Assembly: GCF_950295315.1 (NCBI RefSeq)
Contig: NC_080179.1
Span: 73,055,174-73,119,173 of the forward strand
Direction of reading: 5' to 3'
DNA: 64,000 bases
Origin: Erinaceus europaeus
Lineage: Eukaryota > Chordata > Mammalia > Eulipotyphla > Erinaceidae
Shown: piece by piece, positions 33,110-44,136 of the stretch
Numbering within the stretch: the stretch's first letter is position 1
How the letters are laid out: the number at the start of each line of letters is the position of its first letter
The notes under the pieces: model-generated
The model's input: the letters and a program-made list of their open reading frames with translations, nothing else
Told to the model about the DNA's origin: nothing
The model's database searches: none
Program-made: the position numbers and the translations under genes

Positions 33110-33323
33110 GGAGTTGGGTGGTAGCGCAGCGGGTTAAGGCATGTGGCTCAAAGCGCAAGGACTGGTTAGGTTCCTGGTTCCAGTCCCGGCTCCCCATCTG
33201 CAGGGGTGTCACTTCATAGGTGGTGAAGCAGGTCTGCAGGAGTATCTCTGCCTCTCTTCTTGTCTCTCTCCCCCTTCTCTCTCAATTTCTCTCTGTCTCT
33301 ATCCAGTAACAAAAAAAAAAAAG
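33110..33323 (+). mobile_element. SINE, A head with C-like 3' half
   Basis: The head GGAGTTGGGTGGTAGCGCAGCGGG is family A, but the 3' half CTCTCAATTTCTCTCTGTC then TATCCAGTAAC is C-like. A poly-A run ends it. Confidence 0.85.
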
Positions 33324-33329
33324 AGAGAG

Positions 33330-34095
33330 AGAAGATAAAAGCCTACACAGGAGCAAGAGACTCAGGATGTTATATTCTGAATCCTTGACTCTGTAGCAAC
33401 ACTGACCACTTAGCCTAGCTTCTTTCTTAGCCTAGCTTCTTTCAGAGGAGCTCAATTTAGAATGTCCTTCTCTGTTTATCAGAGGCTTGGTCCAGAACAA
33501 GTGTAATACAAAGAAACAGATGTAAAGGCTAGCCTAAGGAATTTATCTCCGAGAAAAGACAACAATATTGTACACACTAATGCAGACAGACAGGTAAAAT
33601 GGTACAGCCATGGCCCTCCTGGAATCAGGAATTAGCCCATTTATTTATTCTTCTCTTTCTCATTCATGGAGAGGCAAAGTGACTTGACCTGAAATATAGT
33701 GATTCTCAAGCCACTTATTAAAGCAAGTAAATCGTGGTCTTTTTGATTTGCTCTTAGGAGAGCAAGGTTGTTGTTGCTGCAACCCCCCCCCTCCCCCCAG
33801 CTATTTCCAGCTGTTCTACAAGGGGAAGCATATCCAAACATGATTTAGAGCAGTTTGAATTTTTAAAAGGTAAAGGCTTCCACCTACTGGATTCTTTCAG
33901 TAGTAAAGAGCACTTGCACGCACATTTGATTTCTTTTTGGTGCTAGCAGTGCATCACCGGCTCCATCCACTTAGAGGTTTCTTCATTCTTTTAAGTGTTG
34001 TTGCCTTCTAAGAGTCTAGTCATTAAAAAAAAAATGTTCATAGCTTGCAAGATAGAGATCCCACAGTCTGTCACACAAGGGTATCAGAAGATACG
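33330..34095. other. Unique intron DNA
   Basis: Only a short doubled TTAGCCTAGCTTCTTTC at 33412-33442 and a C-rich run at 33782-33799 stand out. Confidence 0.4.
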
Positions 34096-34101
34096 CATGG
34101 G

Positions 34102-34270
34102 GCTGGGGAGAAGGCATAGTGATATACAGGACTTCATTCGTGCCTGAGGCTGTGAGGTCCCAGGTTCAGTCTCCAGGACCACCATAAGCCAGAGCTGAAC
34201 AGTAATCTGGTCTCTCTGTGTCTTCCTAGATATCGCTTTCACTCATTGAAATCAAATAAAAAATATATAA
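34102..34270 (+). mobile_element. SINE, family D
   Basis: GGGGAGAAGGCATAGTGATATAC, CCCAGGTTCAGTCTCC, CATAAGCCAGAGCTGAACAG and an A/T-rich tail. Confidence 0.88.
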
Positions 34271-34663
34271 AAGAAATGCACTTGGAAAATAGATGGTACA
34301 AAATAGTTAAAAACCTAATTAAATCATTGTTTTTAACAAAAATCCATCATAAAAATAATTTTACTGGGCAGGCCAAGGTGTTTGAAACAAATTGGATGAT
34401 TTATTTATAAACAGTGTCACCTAATTTTTTTTTCTTTTTTAACACTACCTTAACTTTTCTTGAAAACATATCTTCACCATTACAGTGCTCACTTTGAGTT
34501 TAACTAATATGACATAACCCTTTTGCTTCTATGTTGCATTAAGCAAATAATAGCAGGCACTTTGTATGGGGCCACAATTGAACCAAACTAGGTTTATGCC
34601 ACCTAAATTATGGTAAATTATGAAATATTGGATAAAATTATGTTGATCTGATTATGGCATGAA

Positions 34664-34690
34664 ATATATATATATATATATATATATATT
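34664..34690 (+). repeat. (TA)n microsatellite
   Basis: About 13 AT units, followed at 34703-34722 by a CA/TA/TG palindromic stretch (CACACACATATATATGTGTG). Confidence 0.92.
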
Positions 34691-34811
34691 TACTCTCTGT
34701 CACACACACATATATATGTGTGTACCTAGTTTTATGAAATAATATAAATTTTTCATTTTAAAATAAATTCAAGAAAATAATTAAAATTCAGTTAATCGAG
34801 TATGTGAAACA

Positions 34812-34895
34812 TATTTTTTTAATTTATAAAATGGAAACACTACCAAGACTGCAGAAGAGGGATACAATTCCACCAGAACTTTGCAGCTCAGTGAA
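34812..34895 (-). mobile_element. L1 3' end, antisense, short
   Basis: TATAAAATGGAAACACTACC, AGAAGAGGGATACAATTCC and CCAGAACTTTGCAGC are diverged L1 tail blocks. Confidence 0.65.
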
Positions 34896-34899
34896 GATA

Positions 34900-36085
34900 T
34901 TTTTAAGCATGATATGAAGTCAGAAGACAAAAAAAAAAAGGGTTTTATTGCAGAAATTTAGGTATTCAAAAATATATCCTCAATATTATTAATGTCTGTC
35001 ATGATTACACATGACAGTAGGGGAGGAATTAAGTTGGTTGGGGAAGTGGTGAACAGACACCGATTGTGGGGACGTAAGAAATTGTACCCATGTGACAACA
35101 AATGTCTTGTAGATCATTATTTCCCCCACAAAACAATTCTGAAATAAATCAAAAAGTATGCAAACAATGAGGTGTAAAGCTGGACTAGCATGACTGACAG
35201 GAGTATTATCATTCTGATAGCCAGTTTAAAATCATCGCATCTTATTTATGTGTACACAGTAAAATTTGGTAAATTAAAAAGTAAATGGTTATAGAGTTCT
35301 AGGAGAGAAACAAATTTCATGCTACCACCATTGGAGTATGGCTAAATTTGAACAGTCTCTCTTGAGAGTAAGTTAGTAATGACTGTGCATTTTAAAATTG
35401 AAACCATTGTATAATTCATCAAGATAGAATCCATCTTGAAATTTTGAAATTATCTTAATGAAATATCCTAGGACATAATAAAAATGTACAAAGAGTTTTT
35501 GGGTTTTTTTTTGTTTTTTTTTTTTTGTTTTTTTGCTGTGTTCAATGTCAAGAATTAGAAGCAATTTGAATTTTCATTCCCAGCCAAAGGGGACTGACTT
35601 ATAAGTAGAGAGAATACATCAAAAGACAAGAAAAAAAGTTGCAGAAGAGATTAATCAACCTACTAAAACAGTTAATGACCTTCAGTTTTAGAGAAAAAAA
35701 AAGTTCAAAGGATTTTGCCCATTATGAAACAATTTTGGCAAGGAAATTTATATCTATGTATCTTATATAGTAGAGTTCTTGAATGATCACTGCCATGATG
35801 TAAGTATCACATTGCAGTTGGCTTCTGCTTTAACTTTCATATTTATTTCTATTTGAGAATTTTTTATGATGAATAAATTTCAAATAACTGTAAGAAGTTT
35901 TTTTAAAGATTGTTAAGGGGTAGGAAAATGGCTCCATAATGATATTTCAAAGTCAAAATGCATACAGGTAGATAAATTTCACTGACTCAGATTAGTTCTT
36001 TATAGCTTCTATAAAATATGTGAGCTGAAGAGTATGTGACTACATACCAGAGCTATTCTAATTTTTGAAGGGAAATATGCACTCC
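34900..36085. other. Unique AT-rich intron DNA
   Basis: No recognised feature except T runs at 35500-35532. Confidence 0.4.
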
Positions 36086-36089
36086 TTTC

Positions 36090-36300
36090 AAGGCTGGGGA
36101 TATAGCTCAGCTGGAAGAGTACAATACTTTCATACCTGAGACTCCCAGTTTAATTGCTGATTTCACAGGTACTCAAGTGGTGCTCTGGTCTCTCTCTTCT
36201 CTTCTTCTCCTTCTCCTCCTCCTCCTCCTCCTCCTCCTCCTTCTTCTCTCTCTCTCTCTTTCTCTTGTCATGAAGTAATAAAGTGAAAATAAATCTTTTT
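36090..36300 (+). mobile_element. SINE, family E, with (TCC)n expansion
   Basis: GGGGATATAGCTCAGCTGGAAG head with good A-box similarity, a diverged B box, then (TCC)n at 36205-36243 and a CT run to 36262 in the pyrimidine half. Confidence 0.7.
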
Positions 36301-36324
36301 TCTTTTTAAAGGCCTCCATTCGGG

Positions 36325-36470
36325 CTATCAAAATAGCTAATTTGGATAATGTACTGCTTCACCATGTGTGCAATCTAGGTTTAAGCCCAGCCACCATACT
36401 GAAGGGAGCTTTGGTGTTGCAGTTTCTTTCATTCACACTCTGTCTCTATTTAAAAAAGAAAAAGGATATA
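36325..36470 (+). mobile_element. SINE, family F
   Basis: TAGCTAATTTGGATAATGTACTGC head, GGTTTAAGCCCAGCCACC B box and GAAGGGAGCTTTGGTGTTGC. Its A/G-rich tail leads into the next repeat. Confidence 0.82.
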
Positions 36471-36473
36471 AGA

Positions 36474-36489
36474 AAGAGAGAGAGAAGGA

Positions 36490-36540
<51 letters not shown>

Positions 36541-36632
36541 GGAAAGAAAAGAAAGAAAGAGAAAAATTAAGGAAGGAAGGAAGGAAGGAAGGAAGGAAGG
36601 AAGGAAGGAAGGAAGGAAGGAAGGATGGAAGG
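36474..36632 (+). repeat. (GAAA)n then (GGAA)n microsatellite
   Basis: About 14 GAAA units, a mixed stretch, then about 17 GGAA units. It is purine-only on the + strand and grew from the adjacent SINE tail. Confidence 0.95.
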
Positions 36633-36639
36633 AAACTCC

Positions 36640-37400
36640 TTCAAGATTATTACCTGGAAAATTTTCCAAGTGCAGGCAGATCTCATACTTCACTTGCCTT
36701 ACCTGACACAAATTTGCTTTAAGAGACACTTGCAAAATTTCACCTATTTGAGGTAAAATTGACATATGACATTAATGTAGCTGTGCACATCCTTCAGTCT
36801 TTGTATACATTATGAAATGTTCCTGACAAGTCTAGTTAACATCTGCTACCACACATAGTCATATTTTCTTGTGATGAAAACTTTTAGGATTTACTTTCTT
36901 AGCAACTTTCAAAATTATAATGTAGTGTTGTTGGTTTTTTTTTTAACTATACTCACCATGCTGTTAATTGCATCTTATAGCTCTCCTTATTTTATGTATT
37001 TTCATTTATCTAGAACCATGGAGTTTACTATAGGATTTTTATTGTCAATTTGAACTGAAATTTCAAGTAATTACCTTGAAAGGGTAGCTTTAAGACATTC
37101 TCAAATTTTTGACCACATAGAACTGACTTAAATAAATCGAGAATTTGTCTGATATTTGCTTCAACTGTGTGTCATAACCCCTGGAGGCTATGATCATTAT
37201 ACAACTCATTATTTTACTTTTATTTCATTAAAAATAAGGTTTCAGTAGTAGAAAATGACAAATCCAACAGGTAATCACTGTGTAACTCTAGCCTGAGCTG
37301 GCCAGCACTCAGTTCTGTTCATTGACTTCCTAATGAGCAATGAGCACTGGTTAGGAGCCTGGGTAATTTGTGTGCATATTGAGAATGAAAAAAAAATCAG
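36640..37400. other. Unique AT-rich intron DNA
   Basis: Nothing recognised. Confidence 0.4.
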
Positions 37401-37404
37401 TGGT

Positions 37405-37600
37405 GAGGACAACACAATACTTGAATAGTACAGTGCTTTGTCGTGTGCACACCTAAATTCAAGCCTGGCTCCCATTGCATTGAAGGAATCTTCAGCACTA
37501 TTCTCTCTCTCTCTCTTTCTCTCTCCTCTCATCTCTCCCTCTATCTTTTTTTCTCTCTCTCTGCTTCTCTGTCTCTATCTAAAAAAATTCAAATTAAAAG
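37405..37600 (+). mobile_element. SINE, family F
   Basis: TGAATAGTACAGTGCTTTGTC, ATTCAAGCCTGGCTCCCATTGC and a long CT-rich half. Confidence 0.82.
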
Positions 37601-38319
37601 TAGTTTTAAGTAAGAACAACTATTCCAAGTAACATAACATACCATTTACATCTGCTAGAAGACAACGTAGATAATTTACATGATGATGATGACCTATGAG
37701 AAGAAAGACATATGGATCTTAGTATTAAAATCTTGAAGATATGTATCAAAATTACAAACTAATACGACTTTCCTACAAAGAGGGGATCTTGAAATATCTC
37801 AGACTTCTTAGTAAAACTGTGTGTAATGATCTACAGCTCTGTACTATGAAGTATGTGATATCATTGTGTGTAAAAACCACCATGAGTGTTTATATATTTT
37901 TTATTATTTCACTTACGAAAATTGAGGAGAAAATTTTGGTTCTTTTCTCATTTTACCAAATTGTAAGGGGAAGTATCTGTCTTAATTTTTCTAGCCTTTT
38001 TTTTTCTTTTTTAGTTGTTTCATAGATTTTCATTTTGCTTAGTTATAATGGCAGAATGGTAAAAATGGCTTTGTATTGTTATTAACACTTTACTATTCCT
38101 TGCCTTATGTAATTATCTGAGTATATGACTTGCATTTGTCAACTCAATATACCAGTGATAATTACTTATATAAATATTCCCTTTGGGGAAGAAAATAAGT
38201 TTTCCCTTTCTTTTTAAACTATGTTGCAATGTGATTACTTTTTACTACACATCATTGGGGCTTCAGCACTCCAGACCAAATTTTTCAGAGACAGAGGCAG
38301 AGATAGAAAGGAGAAAAAT

Positions 38320-40200
38320 CTCCTGGTCTATATCTAGGATTTGGGACTTTGTTAGTGAACCTCCTGGAATGGAATTAGAGTTTACCATGAAAAGAAAGGT
38401 CTCACCCAAGTAATGAGGGTGAAGGGTTGACATTCCATGCCTGACATCTCTGGACACAGTCTGAAGTGAAGCATGCTGAGGTGGTACTTGTTGCATTGAT
38501 TAGGTTGGGATGGGCAAATGCAATATCATTTGGTATGAATTGAGAGAAGCATGCAGGAAGTGAGCCCCATCCTAGAAGTTCCTGGACTGGGAGAAATATA
38601 GGCTCTATAGTGGAAGTAGGAGCTTCCTGCTGTCTTAGGTGTAAGAAGACAATAGATAGTTATTGCTGTAATCACATTATTAGGCAATTGGGTTAACTTT
38701 GACAATCCTTTTGTTAGGATTTGTTGTATCATACACAACATTACTGTAAGTTATGTCCTTTGACGTTATCTGTAGATAGCTGTGTCTTACAGAGTAATGC
38801 CACCAGTTGCTTCTGTTCTCCCTGGTCTAAGCTTTTAAGAGAGACAACATTTCAAAGACTCAGCCTATGGTCTGTGCATTAAAAAGATTGAGATATTCAG
38901 TCAAATTTTCCCCTCTCATATTAATTAGATAGTGATTTATATGACTACAAGTTAATAGGAGTGTACATAAACACCATTCCCTCCACCAATAGACTATGTC
39001 CCATCCCATCTTTGTATCCATAAATGAGGGCAAAATACATACCTGAAAGCAAAAGTGTACAATAGTCTGCAATGAGTCAGTATACGCAGCAAGCAAGTAG
39101 AAAGACCTAAAAAGACACCATAAAGTTGCTAATGAAATAGTATCTACTTAGACTCAGGTGCCCTCCTCACCTACCTCCTATTATACTTCCCTCAGTCACT
39201 CCAAAGCTAACTTTATCAAAGCAGGGACTGTAAAAGCTGAATAAGGTCAAGAGACTGGTATACATTAATGATGACTTTTTAGTCACTATCAGGCCACCCC
39301 ATCAGCTGAGGCCGTAGTTGGGATTCCCACATAAATACAGTGAGCCCAGACCTCAAATAGATCCCTCTCTCCATTGTTATTGGTCATCTCTATCAGGAAC
39401 AACACAATAGATCCCTCTGTAGGACCCCATAGGACTTTGCCCTCAATGTGGATCAACAATGGTAGCGAATGTTCCATCCTCCAAAGGGAGGCTGGACAAC
39501 ATACTCTATCATCCATCTGAAGAAGATGAGTCCTGAAATTGGGGCAGCTTGGAACGTTCCTACTCATGACCACAGAATGTGAGCTCAGATCTACAGGGAT
39601 GCAGAGGTCGCATAGGCTCCTAAGCTAATTATGGGCCCCAGATCACATCAAATTGATGAGGTTTACAGTCAACAATATTTATACACCTTTCCCATATTTG
39701 GGAACTACTTTCTTTTGTTATCCAGCTTTCTGGTCCTTTTTCCAGCCATGACATTGTCTTCCCAGACAATAGTTTGGGTCAACCTGCATATCAGAGGTCA
39801 TAAAATAACTAGAGGTTATAAAATAACTAGTATAGTCATGGGCTCTTTGGAATATAACTAAAATAGGACTACTCACTATCTACAAAACAGAGACCCTCAA
39901 CTCTTCATATGAACTATTCCAGCCCACTAGGGAAAGAAAGAGACAGACTGGAAATATGGATTGACCTGTTAATGCCCATGTTCAGCGGGGAAGCAATTAT
40001 GCCAGCCAGACCTTCCACCTTCTGCACCCTAAGTCCGTACTCTCAAAGGGATAAAGAATAGGAAAGCTATCAAGGGGAGGGGATAATATGTGGAGTTCTG
40101 GTAGTAGGAATTGTGTGGCGTTGTACCCCCCCATCCTATGTTTTTTGTCAGTGTTTCCTTTTATAAATAAAAATTTTAAAAAATAAAATTAAAATTAAAA
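38320..40200 (+). mobile_element. Twin-primed L1: inverted 5' part plus sense 3' part, with TSD
   Basis: 38320-39010 is antisense (compare 45575-46000), while 39011-40200 is sense and ends in the L1 tail. The break falls between element positions corresponding to about 46000 and 46021, so almost nothing was lost. Flanking AGAAAGGAGAAAAAT (38305-38319) and AGAAAGGGGAAAAAT (40201-40215) match at 14 of 15 positions, which shows the two parts entered as one insertion. The sense part lacks about 220 bp after ACTATTCCAGC (39909) relative to other copies. Confidence 0.92.
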
Positions 40201-40215
40201 AGAAAGGGGAAAAAT

Positions 40216-40756
40216 ACCACATCATCCAAGTTCCCCTCTGTGTGTTGGGGGCTGGGCTTAATCCCGGGTCATGACCATGATAAAGTAAGTGTACTATCCA
40301 CACCTAATATGAATTCTTATACATAAAAATGCATGCATTTTATCAACATTAAGGTATTAAGCAAGTCTCTTGATTACAGAGACTCCAAAACGATTAGGTT
40401 TATTAAACATCTCCTGTAGAAGAATGGAGTCGATTACTGTAATCTTCAATCTGTTATCTATTTAACTACTTAAAATATAATTGCACAGCACTTTGCATTT
40501 AATAGTGTCAAACAGTTGATTTTTAAGCCATCAGTAAAGAATAGATTACTAAATAAAGTGTAACAGCCCATAAGTATTAAAACTGACTTAGTCAGTCAAG
40601 ACTGCCCAGCTATAGACAATTAAAATATTTACTCCTAGTCCAGTATGTTTATTTACATAATTTTCAAAGTCTTTCCAGAATTTATACAAGGTCTGTTGAA
40701 TGATTTTTTTTTTCCCTAAAATATTGTAAATCCAGTGAGTGGTCTTTGAAAATTAC
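40216..40756. other. Unique intron DNA
   Basis: Nothing recognised. Confidence 0.4.
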
Positions 40757-40761
40757 AGTGC

Positions 40762-41035
40762 GGGTGCCTGGCAGTAGCGCAGCAGGTTAATCGCTCCTTG
40801 TGCAAAGCACAAGGACCAGCATAAGGATCCCAGTTGGAGCCCCAGCTCCCCACCTTCAGGGGCGTCGCTTCACAAGTGGTGAAGCAGGTCTGCAGGTGTC
40901 TGTCTTTCTGTGCCCCTCTCTGTCTTCCCCTCCTCTCTCCATTTCTCTCTGTCCTATCCAACAATGACAACAACAACAACAATAATAACTAAAACAACAA
41001 GGGCAACAAAAGGGAAAAGAAAAAAGAAAAAAAGA
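40762..41035 (+). mobile_element. SINE, family A, with TSD
   Basis: GTGCCTGGCAGTAGCGCAGCAGG head. GAAAATTACAGTG and GAAAATAACAGTG flank the element. Confidence 0.93.
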
Positions 41036-41164
41036 AAATAACAGTGTTTTAGATTGTCAACTGCGTCCTTCCCACCACCCTTTTTGACTCAAAGCTTCTA
41101 CCACCTTCTAATATATAATCATTTCTATCCACTAGATATAAACTCCATAAGCAAGATTTTTTTA

Positions 41165-41663
41165 AAAAAAGAATTATTTATTCCTTTTTGTTGCCCCTGT
41201 TGTTTTATTATTGTAGTTAGTATTGATATCATCATTGTTGGCTAGGACAGAGAAATGGAGAGAGGAGGGGAAGACAGAGAGGGGCACAGAAAGACAGACA
41301 CCTGCAGACCTGCTTCACCGCCTGTGAAGCGACTCCCTGCAGGTGGGGAGCCGGGGTTCAAACCGGGATCCTGACGCCAGTCCTTGTGCTTTGCGCCACC
41401 TGTGTTTAACTCTCTGCACTACCGCCAGACTCCCCCCTTGTTGTTTTCTTGTTGTTGTTATTGGTTGGATAGGACACAGAGACATGGAGAGAGGAGGGGA
41501 AGACAGAGAGGGGGAGAGAAAGACAGACACCTGCAGACCTGCTTCACCACCTGTGAAGCGACTCCCCTGCAGGTGGGGAGCCGGGGCTCGAACCCGGATC
41601 CTTACGTGGATCCTTGCACTTCACGCCATGTGCGCTTAGCCTGCTGCGCTACCACCTGACTCC
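41165..41663 (-). mobile_element. Head-to-tail dimer of family A SINEs, antisense
   Basis: Two antisense A units (41165-41434 and 41435-41663) abut. The first unit on the minus strand lacks the AATAAATAAA tail and runs from its CAACAACAAG linker straight into the head of the second. Only one pair of candidate direct repeats, GCAAGATTTTT and GCAAGATATTTT, surrounds both. Confidence 0.85.
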
Positions 41664-41689
41664 CTGCAAGATATTTTTATTTATTATTG

Positions 41690-42310
41690 TTTTATGTCTA
41701 CTGGCATATTCCAAGTGCCTGGAAAATATATTTTCCACATACTTGGAACATCATAAATCTTTGCTAGTTTTTTCTTGCCTTGATAACTGTTTTCTATTTT
41801 TGTTTCCCCTCTTCCTTCGGTCATTAACTCTCTCTCTCTTTCGCAAATCTAATATAACCCCAATCTATTGGCATGTTTTATTTATGAATTTGTATCTTTG
41901 CTTTAGGAATTTAGTCCCAGAAACTTTAAGATTAAATCAACTTTACAACTAGAAATTCCAGAGGATTTAGGACCGTGGTAGTTCTAGGTCATTTTCAGAA
42001 CAGACTTATTAGGCGGGCTGGTTCTCATGCCTGTTCCTGAGCTAATCTTGATTTCAGTTTTGTGTGAAGTTCAGGAGTGGAACGTTCATACTGCCCTTGG
42101 TGGGGCCCAGAATATGACCTGACTGATAACAGCAGGTCAAGAATCTGCATTTTAACAAAATTCTCCAGTGACAGAACATGTGTGTCAGTGTCCTTGAAAC
42201 TGGAAAAATACTGGAAGGTAATGAGGTCACCAAACCAAGAGTGGAGGAGGGATGGTTACTGGAGGATACTTGAGTAGTTTTGTTGATTTTTATTAGTTTC
42301 TTAACTAATG
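41690..42310. other. Unique intron DNA
   Basis: Nothing recognised. Confidence 0.4.
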
Positions 42311-42324
42311 TAAAATAATAAACA

Positions 42325-42572
42325 AGGGCCAGCAAGTGACAACCAAAATAGAGTGTACATGACCATGCACAGGGGCATAGATTCAAAGCCCTAGTCTCTA
42401 CCTACTGGGAGGAGGGTTCATGAAAGGGGAAGCAGTGCTCCAGGTACTTTTCAAGCTGCACCTTCTCTGTTTATTTCTGTATCAAGTCAGTGAAAGAAAA
42501 TGTTTTCCAGAAGTGGTGGAGTTGTTGTGCAGGCATGAAGTCTAGCAATAACAATGGTGGCAAAAAGTAAAT
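42325..42572 (+). mobile_element. SINE, family C, with 3' module
   Basis: GGGCCAGCAAGTGACAACC head, CTAGTCTCTACCTACTGGGAGG body and the 3' module CAGAAGTGGTGGAGTTGTTG...AATGGTGGC. Old. Confidence 0.78.
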
Positions 42573-42574
42573 AA

Positions 42575-43669
42575 ACAGCAACATTACTGATTCTGAAATA
42601 CAGTGATCCAGATAGTTATATTATATATAGATATTTAGGCTGTCTTAACAATTGTTTCCTTTTACATAAGGGTTGGTTGTCTTTTCTGTTTGGCTGGGAT
42701 AAAACCCTAAATAGTCGGGTCTCCTAATACAGCAAGGCTTGGTCACTTACATATCTTTAAAAAATTAGTTAAACCTTGAGAACTTTAATACTAACCTTCA
42801 AAATTAACTGCAATCTTGTTAGTCATTTCAGTCAAATGTAATTTGTGATAGAGCTGATTCTGAATACGTTGGCTCACAGTATATATTTTCATCCAGAACC
42901 TAGTAGCATTTAAAATTTTTCCAGCAAGATGTCCTCTTATGATTTCAATGCAAATAGTTATATTATTATATATTTTCTGGTGATGTAGGAGATAATCATG
43001 CCATTTCAATATACACATGTGAATATATTCCATTTGTTTATGTTAGCTTTTTATGATTATTTATTATCTCAGTAATCAAGCACTTAAACTAACATACTAG
43101 CTCATTAAAAAAAAAAACAGTGAAGATAAAATCAGGTTTATAGCAAACCTAGACAGAATAAAACTTCAAGGGGAAGGGGGGGATCAGAAAATGTTATGAG
43201 CTGTCCATTGTGAGACTCACATTTATATAAATTGCTCATGAAATCTGCAGGTGATGAATAAAAGACTACATAGGGGAAGTGTGAACATTGGCAAAAAATG
43301 TTGGAGCTATTGACATTTTTCTAAACCACATTATCACACAGCTCAGTTAAGCTTTGATTATGAAATTCTAAATTAACGATAATTTACACTTCGTTGATTA
43401 ATTTTTCAGTCTAAGAAGTAGAAGTACATGGTGATAAATATTTGCACTCAGAAAATCAGAACTGCTGGAAGAACTGATTTCCCCTGTCGATTTAATGTCC
43501 TAATTGGACGGTAGTAAGAAAAATCAGTGTAAGAGCAGCTGTGTATGCAATTGGGTTTGATGGAATGATAATTATAGGGGGGGAAACTGATCACAAAATA
43601 AACACAGTGAAGCAGTACTACATCAAAAATAGCACAAACTGATTTGTGTGTTTCTCTAAAAAATTCCAG
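42575..43669. other. GALNT13: Unique intron DNA upstream of the exon
   Basis: 1.1 kb repeat-free stretch before the acceptor. 43280-43600 reads like unique, possibly conserved sequence, but I cannot test this. Confidence 0.4.
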
Positions 43670-43809
43670 GTGTTGTCAAAGTGGATTACGGAGATGTATC
43701 AGTCAGAAAAACGTTGAGAGAAAATCTGAAATGTATGCCCTTTTCTTGGTACCTAGAAAACATCTATCCGGATTCCCAGATCCCAAGACGTTATTACTCA
43801 CTTGGTGAG
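43670..43809 (+). CDS. GALNT13: GALNT13 internal exon: end of GT27 catalytic domain and linker
   Basis: The gene product is a Golgi type II membrane enzyme that moves GalNAc from UDP-GalNAc to Ser/Thr, starting mucin-type O-glycans. GALNT13 is known mainly from the nervous system. The exon is 140 nt. It starts after TTCCAG (43664-43669) with two bases of a split Gly codon (phase 1), reads 46 codons without a stop, and ends at GAG before the donor GTATGA at 43810 (phase 0). The translation contains [19 protein letters not shown], then [13 protein letters not shown] and [18 protein letters not shown] and RRYYSLGE fit GALNT13; as I recall it, GALNT1 has a different stretch before the Cys and RHYF here. 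The segment ends the GT-A catalytic domain and leads into the lectin domain. One oddity is Met (ATG, 43735-43737) where family members have Lys after the Cys. No frameshift or stop is present, so the exon looks functional. Confidence 0.95.
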
Positions 43810-44136
43810 GTATGAATTATTTATTTTGGTTAAGTTATAAATGGATCTTGCCAATGGGGCAATTTCAAAAGAGTTCAATACTGTCCGTGTTATGAATAAA
43901 AAGCTTTAAGGATTTTCTTATCATAGATCTATTTTAAATGACTTCTCATATTTCACAAGGGCTATACAGACCTTTATCACAGGGATTTGTAAGAGGAAAG
44001 GGAAGATTTCTCACTGAATAAATAGTATGCTTTTTGACCCGACAGTTCTAAAGCTTTTTACTGAACATTACAACTTAAAATTATAATAATATGTAATATT
44101 GTTGTAACATGTAATATAAACATTAAAACATAAAAT

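Larger units (their letters stand above)
1..43669 (+). other. GALNT13: GALNT13 intron, 3' part (5' end outside window)
   Basis: The first 43.7 kb is non-coding and ends at the acceptor of the 43670 exon. I found no earlier GALNT exon in it: the preceding coding segment of the family, which carries a WMDE-type motif, is not visible. The interval is SINEs, L1 fragments, LTR remnants and simple repeats, separated by unique AT-rich DNA. Exon-scale ORFs here are explained by repeats or chance. Confidence 0.8.

Noticed and set aside
34700..34725. CACACACATATATATGTGTG palindrome as a regulatory site
   Set aside because: It is a natural consequence of a CA/TA/TG compound microsatellite.
39425..39910. 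Possible additional GALNT13 exon or processed pseudogene
   Set aside because: The sequence aligns with L1 3'UTR copies at 46400-46770 and 11146-12065.
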